This document shows, one piece after another, positions 6,884 through 10,620 of a DNA stretch of 10,620 nt. The translations under genes were made by a program, and so were the position numbers. Origin of the DNA: Psychrobacter sp. (lineage in GTDB: Bacteria > Pseudomonadota > Gammaproteobacteria > Pseudomonadales > Moraxellaceae); assembly GCA_029264635.1 (NCBI GenBank), contig JARIAA010000237.1, forward strand, positions 1 through 10,620, given 5' to 3'. The first letter of the stretch is position 1. The number at the start of each line of letters is the position of its first letter. The notes under the pieces are model-generated. The model did not search any database. It was not told the DNA's origin and saw only the letters and a program-made list of their open reading frames with translations.

Positions 6884-7774
6884 ATGAAAATCGACTTACA
6901 TTGCCATAGTACTTGCTCAGATGGTACGTATGCACCAACAGAGGTGGTGCAGCGCGCGCATGCAGCTGGTATCGATGTGCTGGCACTAACCGATCATGAT
7001 ACTTTACTGGGTATCGATGAGGCGAGGGATGCTGCAAACGGATATGGCATGACGCTCATCAATGGCGTTGAAATCAGCTGTGAGCATACGCTAAGCGGCG
7101 GTTATGGTAAAATTAAATCTACCAATAAAATCATCCATGTGGTTGGACTTGATTTTACCGATCGCAAAAAAATGCATGCAACCTTACAGCAGTTGCAAGA
7201 CAGCCGTGCTACCCGTGGTCAGCGCATCGCTAAAAAGCTCAGCGAGCTGCTAGAGATTGATTATGATACGTTGTGGCAGGCCATTCTGAACAAAGCGGGT
7301 AATAATCCACAAGCGGTTGGGCGTGCGCATATCGGGCAGGTATTGTTTGAGCGCGGTGACGTTCAAACTGTCCAAAAAGCTTTTGATAAATATTTGGCTG
7401 ATAATAAACCTGCGTATGTGGCGATTGATGCCTTAAGTATGGCGGATGGTATTGAGCTAATTCATGCTTGCGGTGGTAAGGCGGTACTTGCACACCCGAC
7501 GCGTTATCAGCTCTCGGCCACCCGAGTCCGTAAACTTATCGAGGAGTTTGCCAAGCTTGGCGGCGACGCGTGCGAATTACCAGCGACCAGTGAGCCTGTC
7601 AGTACGCGTCGGATGGTCGATCGCAGTATCGCTGAGCACGACATTGCCGTTTCCGTTGGGAGTGATTTTCATGGTAGCAATTTGCCATGGCGGCGTTTGG
7701 GCGATGTCCCAAGCCTGACGCCTGAGCAGCAAGGGATTTGGCAGTCATTTCAAAGCCACAACAGTCAGCAGTGA
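6884..7774 (+). CDS. rnm: PHP-domain 5'-3' exonuclease RNase AM (YciV/TrpH)
   Basis: This cytoplasmic metal-dependent enzyme is the counterpart of E. coli RNase AM (YciV), a 5'-to-3' exonuclease that trims 5' ends of rRNAs. Relatives also hydrolyse 3',5'-nucleotide bisphosphates. The PHP metal site is complete: DLHCHS with H6 and H8, SDG with D13, LTDHDT with D37-H38, GVEIS with E63, IHVVGL with H85, LAHPTRY with H204, and GSDFHG with D261 and H263. A helical insert sits in the middle (about 95-180). The 296-residue length matches the family (E. coli about 293). The start at 6884 has a good Shine-Dalgarno and begins directly at the first metal-binding strand, as usual. It is monocistronic as far as can be seen, divergent from yciB and followed by a long non-coding stretch. 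The family is secure. The exact substrate preference between RNA and small bisphosphates cannot be read from the sequence. Confidence 0.94.
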   Translation: MKIDLHCHSTCSDGTYAPTEVVQRAHAAGIDVLALTDHDTLLGIDEARDAANGYGMTLINGVEISCEHTLSGGYGKIKSTNKIIHVVGLDFTDRKKMHATLQQLQDSRATRGQRIAKKLSELLEIDYDTLWQAILNKAGNNPQAVGRAHIGQVLFERGDVQTVQKAFDKYLADNKPAYVAIDALSMADGIELIHACGGKAVLAHPTRYQLSATRVRKLIEEFAKLGGDACELPATSEPVSTRRMVDRSIAEHDIAVSVGSDFHGSNLPWRRLGDVPSLTPEQQGIWQSFQSHNSQQ

Positions 7775-8257
7775 TTAATAAGTACGCTATGTTGTCAGAG
7801 AGCTAAACGATTGCAATAGTAGGTTCACTGTACAACCGTTGCAATACGACTAGAATGAGTTTTTTTTAGACTCTATGATAACAACAATCAAAAAAATCAA
7901 ATCAATTACACGAGTCTATTTAGGATATCGAGTAGCGTATCGACTTTATTGTAAACTCACTCCAGTCATAGCAAATCGCCACCCTAGGGTCAGTAGAAAC
8001 GATATTCAAAAAAGTAAATATCGAGCTATGCGGATATAGTTATCTCCGAAAAAAGAAGTATATATGAGTCATTTAAGCGTAGTATAGTAGTGGTTTGCCA
8101 TATCACAGATTTAACGGTATGGCGGTCACCAATCAGGCAGTAATAGAGGCATCATGCTTTTAATGCTTTAATCATCCCTTAGTCAGTTGACCGTTATCAG
8201 TAGCGATGACGTTTAGAACAATAATGACAAGTTTGGGTATGCACGTGGTACGCATAT
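7775..8257. other. 483-base stretch without a recognised gene
   Basis: No known gene, tRNA or riboswitch is recognised between rnm and the diguanylate cyclase gene. It holds several inverted repeats: ATTGCAA/TTGCAAT (7810-7816, 7839-7845), TAGACTC/GAGTCTA (7867-7873, 7912-7918), CGATATT/AATATCG around a 10-base loop (8000-8023), GCCATA/TATGGC (8097-8102, 8118-8123) and CGGTCA/TGACCG (8123-8128, 8188-8193). An eight-T run at 7860-7867 begins 14 bases after the first repeat, too far for a standard terminator. A 54-codon frame of very basic composition lies at 7875-8039 without a ribosome site. In a moderately AT-rich stretch of this length a few 7-bp repeats are expected by chance. No reliable promoter was found for the downstream gene. 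Confidence 0.5.
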
Positions 8258-9718
8258 ATGGTTGCATCGATATATCAATTAGGCTATAAAAAGCTTTCTC
8301 AAATTATTTTTGAGTGGCAAGCTGCAGATAGGGCGTCATTACTGTCCCTATTCATCGTGCTAGAAATTACCATGCATTGGCTATGGTGCTTATTTGTATG
8401 GCTGCGCCGAGGTGCGTCCAATAGCTATGTAGATATGACGCTGTTATATCCGATATGGCTCATTATAACGTTGATGGGTTTGTTTTTTTGGTGGACGGTT
8501 GGTCATTTATCCAATATTAAAAACGATTATCAGCGTCTGCATTTTTGGCAGATTGTTCTAATCTTTGTCTATAGCCTATACATCGCGGTTGTAGTGTTGG
8601 TGATGGGACATAGTAGCCTTGTCTCTGGTGTATCGCTCGTTGGTGGTACTATGTTAGCAATGATGCTGGTACGCCGCCGTTATATTTGGAAAGCGTTCTT
8701 AATTCAGGTTTTTTTGATTATATTGGTGACGCTCTTACCTTATGCAGGTATCAACTTGCCAAGTATGCGCCAACTAAATATTACTTCTATACCAGCGGGT
8801 ACCTTTAGCTATCAGACTTATAACGAAATCACCACTATTGAGAATGCAATCGCTGCCTCTATTTTCCAAGATGGTACGCTTAGCTGGGATAGCATCAATG
8901 AGATTCGACGCTCTTCGGCATTTTTTTGGCGTACTACACATCTGTATTTGGCCTTGCCCAAAGCGATTTTTATGGTGTATGTGTTTAGTACGATATTGCT
9001 AATCTTAGATGATAGCAAAAAAGAGATCATACAGCATGCCAACCATGATGAGCTGACTGGCCTTAAAAATCGCCGTTATGGTCTTACGCAAATGCAGCAG
9101 ACTTTAGCCCATCTGACGGATACTCAGGACTATACTGTTATCTTACTGGATTTAGATTTGTTTAAAAATATCAATGACAATTACGGTCATGACGTTGGAG
9201 ATCAAGTACTAAAAGAGGTGGCAGAGATACTAAAAGAGGCGCTTAATGATGCAGATATTATTAGCCGTTATGGCGGTGAAGAGTTTTTAATCGTTTTACC
9301 TGATATGACGCACAGTTTAGCAATGACCATTGCAGAGCAGTTGCGTCGCGATATTGATAGGTATGTACTGCAAGTAGATGACAGTTTAAGTTTTAGAGTG
9401 ACCGCAAGTCTTGGGCTTTATACGCTAACTCATACTGAGCGAATGCGTATCAAACAAGCGTATGCCATCACAGAACCAAAAGAAAACACTGCGCAGTCAA
9501 AAAAACTTCAGACTATTAAATCCCGTAAAGGCAAACACGTTATCATAAAAACGTCCGAGCTACCCAAAACGTATCTGCCAAGTGATATCTGTCAGCGCCT
9601 TATTAGTATTGCAGATAAGGCCTTATATGAAGCCAAGGATCGCGGTCGCAATCAGGTAGTAAGTGCCAACGAGATGCTAGCAGCAGATAAGAGTCTTGGT
9701 TCAATCTATAGCGCTTAG
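8258..9718 (+). CDS. Membrane diguanylate cyclase with GGEEF domain
   Basis: This enzyme should make cyclic di-GMP from two GTP at the inner membrane. Residues 28-251 hold about six hydrophobic helices (near 28-49, 62-80, 97-117, 120-138, 144-163, 233-251). Between the fifth and sixth is a segment of about 70 residues (164-232), probably periplasmic and a candidate sensor. With an even helix number both ends are cytoplasmic. The GGDEF domain starts at HDELTGLKNRR (263-273). It has the metal-binding LDLDLFKNINDNYGH (297-311), the active-site RYGGEEF (337-343) and the closing ADKALYEAKDRGRNQV (452-467). The inhibitory RxxD site before GGEEF reads NDAD, so the Arg is missing. About 55 residues separate ASLGLYTL from the closing helix where 10-15 are usual, an insertion of about 45 that is rich in Lys, Ser and Thr. 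The ATG at 8258 is the first possible start in the open frame, and it has no Shine-Dalgarno. Confidence 0.93.
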   Translation: MVASIYQLGYKKLSQIIFEWQAADRASLLSLFIVLEITMHWLWCLFVWLRRGASNSYVDMTLLYPIWLIITLMGLFFWWTVGHLSNIKNDYQRLHFWQIVLIFVYSLYIAVVVLVMGHSSLVSGVSLVGGTMLAMMLVRRRYIWKAFLIQVFLIILVTLLPYAGINLPSMRQLNITSIPAGTFSYQTYNEITTIENAIAASIFQDGTLSWDSINEIRRSSAFFWRTTHLYLALPKAIFMVYVFSTILLILDDSKKEIIQHANHDELTGLKNRRYGLTQMQQTLAHLTDTQDYTVILLDLDLFKNINDNYGHDVGDQVLKEVAEILKEALNDADIISRYGGEEFLIVLPDMTHSLAMTIAEQLRRDIDRYVLQVDDSLSFRVTASLGLYTLTHTERMRIKQAYAITEPKENTAQSKKLQTIKSRKGKHVIIKTSELPKTYLPSDICQRLISIADKALYEAKDRGRNQVVSANEMLAADKSLGSIYSA

Positions 9719-9770
9719 CTCATCAACGAAGCTTATTTTATTTAGCGACTATTATTTAACGACAATAGAC

Positions 9771-10620
9771 TCAACTATTTAACTGCTGTACTAAGCTTGC
9801 CAGTACACTGGTTGCAAAGCTGCCAGTTGTCAGAGTAAAACTTAACACTAGCGTTTGCCCATCTGTCCATCTCCAACGCAAGTCTTCAATAGGCAAGCGT
9901 AGTGCACGTCGCTGCGCCTTGATATCACGCTGCTCTAATCCTGTCGCAAGCTTGCTTAATAGCGGGCTTTGTCCCACAACCTCTTTTTCAAGCTCGGCTG
10001 CTGCACCGCTGATTTTATCGTTATGCGTACCCCATAATACGCCAGTTGGATGAATATCGCCGCTGGCAACACGCGAGCGTAATGTATCGTCCATCTCTTC
10101 ACTGGCAAAGATCGAGCCTGAGCCATTAAGGTTAAAAACCTCGCCATCAACTCCAGTGTCCAAGCTGCCACCGCGTACGCGCGCGGCTAATATCTCGTTG
10201 AATATCAAACTGCGTGCAGCGGACAGCTCCATGGTATTTTGCTCTCGCGGCGCACGTTTGCGTTTACTCTTCTTTGGCTGCAATCGGCTCTCTTTCGTTG
10301 GACGAGCAAATAACGTCAAGGCTTCTCTAATATTATTACCACCGAAACCAAAACGCTGTGGACCAAAATAATTAGGCACACCGTTTGCGCTGATATGCTG
10401 CAAATGCTGTTCTATAGATGATTTATCATTACTACCAAAATCGATATCTCGCAAAGTAATGATAAACTGATTGCCCCTATGCGTGCCACGATTGAGCTTT
10501 TTATGATGCCAATGCTGAGCGAGTATCTCTACGCTTTCATTATTGCCAATATCACCACTATTTCTAGATGCAAAGGTGGCGGCAGGCATCTGCTTTTTGG
10601 GTAGACGCAGGCTAAACCAC
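9771..10620 (-). CDS. truD: tRNA pseudouridine(13) synthase TruD, N-terminus outside window
   Basis: TruD isomerises uridine 13 of tRNA-Glu and some other tRNAs to pseudouridine in the cytoplasm. The 282 codons visible run open to the right edge, starting WFSLRLPKKQMPAATF. This corresponds to the segment just after the catalytic G-x-K-D motif, which therefore lies just outside the window together with the first ~85 residues. Visible family blocks are LNRGTHRGNQFIITLRDI (about 42-59 of the visible part), NGVPNYFGPQRFGFGGNNI (79-97), MELSAARSLIFNEILAARV (130-148), GVLWGTHNDKISG (193-205) and TTGSFATSVLASLV (264-277). The TRUD insertion domain lies roughly between the last two central blocks. 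A short, strongly basic loop (KKSKRKRAPRE, about 116-126) precedes MELSAARS and is longer than in E. coli. It converges on the diguanylate cyclase gene with 52 bases between stops. Confidence 0.96.
   Translation of the reverse strand, partial: WFSLRLPKKQMPAATFASRNSGDIGNNESVEILAQHWHHKKLNRGTHRGNQFIITLRDIDFGSNDKSSIEQHLQHISANGVPNYFGPQRFGFGGNNIREALTLFARPTKESRLQPKKSKRKRAPREQNTMELSAARSLIFNEILAARVRGGSLDTGVDGEVFNLNGSGSIFASEEMDDTLRSRVASGDIHPTGVLWGTHNDKISGAAAELEKEVVGQSPLLSKLATGLEQRDIKAQRRALRLPIEDLRWRWTDGQTLVLSFTLTTGSFATSVLASLVQQLNS

Noticed and set aside
7810..7867. Terminator for rnm made of ATTGCAA/TTGCAAT and the T run
   Set aside because: The stem is AT-rich with a 22-base loop, and the T run starts 14 bases after it.
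8031..8048. CGGATAT-AGTT-ATCTCCG hairpin as a terminator
   Set aside because: It has a central mismatch, and is followed by A rather than T on the plus strand and preceded by T on the minus strand, so it fits neither direction.
8123..8257. c-di-GMP (GEMM) riboswitch before the cyclase gene
   Set aside because: GGTCACC resembles the opening of GEMM only by a few bases. The conserved GCAAA and tetraloop-receptor parts are not present.
8206..8289. 27-codon upstream frame overlapping the cyclase start
   Set aside because: It has no Shine-Dalgarno, is out of frame with the cyclase gene and is short enough to be chance.
9719..9770. Bidirectional terminator between the cyclase gene and truD
   Set aside because: Only a 5-bp AT-rich CTATT/AATAG pairing without a T run is present.

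Overview
The window looks like ordinary chromosome from a Moraxellaceae gammaproteobacterium, most likely Psychrobacter. Base composition is moderate to slightly AT-rich. The proteins resemble gammaproteobacterial YjbQ, YiaA, MnmC, YciI, YciB, RNase AM (YciV) and TruD over their full lengths. The genus is inferred from remembered family sequences; no search was run. There is no transposase, integrase, phage gene, CRISPR array, tRNA or rRNA.

Layout. Bases 2-409 hold the 3' end of a DUF4112 membrane protein gene (+), closed by a hairpin terminator at 424-465 that can serve both strands. A minus-strand cluster follows: a one-helix membrane protein of unknown role (2220-1606), yjbQ (1598-1173) and a lipoprotein (1113-490), probably one operon. 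The divergent region 2221-2391 carries a perfect palindrome and leads into yiaA (+). Convergent to yiaA is the fused tRNA-wobble modification gene mnmC (5016-2980). Upstream of it on the same strand lie yciI (5895-5566) and a small membrane-anchored coiled-coil protein (5569-5141) translationally coupled to it, then yciB (6615-6064). Divergent from yciB is rnm/yciV (6884-7774), whose leader contains a perfect 13-bp tandem duplication. A 483-base stretch without a recognised gene comes next, then a six-helix membrane diguanylate cyclase (8258-9718). The convergent truD gene (minus) runs out of the right edge.

How they fit together. Several genes concern RNA maturation: mnmC (tRNA wobble uridine), rnm (rRNA 5' ends) and truD (tRNA pseudouridine 13). 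yciI, yciB and rnm also lie near each other in the yci region of Escherichia coli, so their proximity here looks like retained ancestral order. The diguanylate cyclase is the only clear signalling gene and has two unusual points: no arginine in the inhibitory site, and an insertion of about 45 residues near the end of the catalytic domain.

No clearly new multi-gene system was found. The items most worth a second look are the diguanylate cyclase insertion, the unexplained 483-base gap before it, the palindrome at 2295-2310, the 13-bp duplication before rnm, and three small unassigned envelope proteins.
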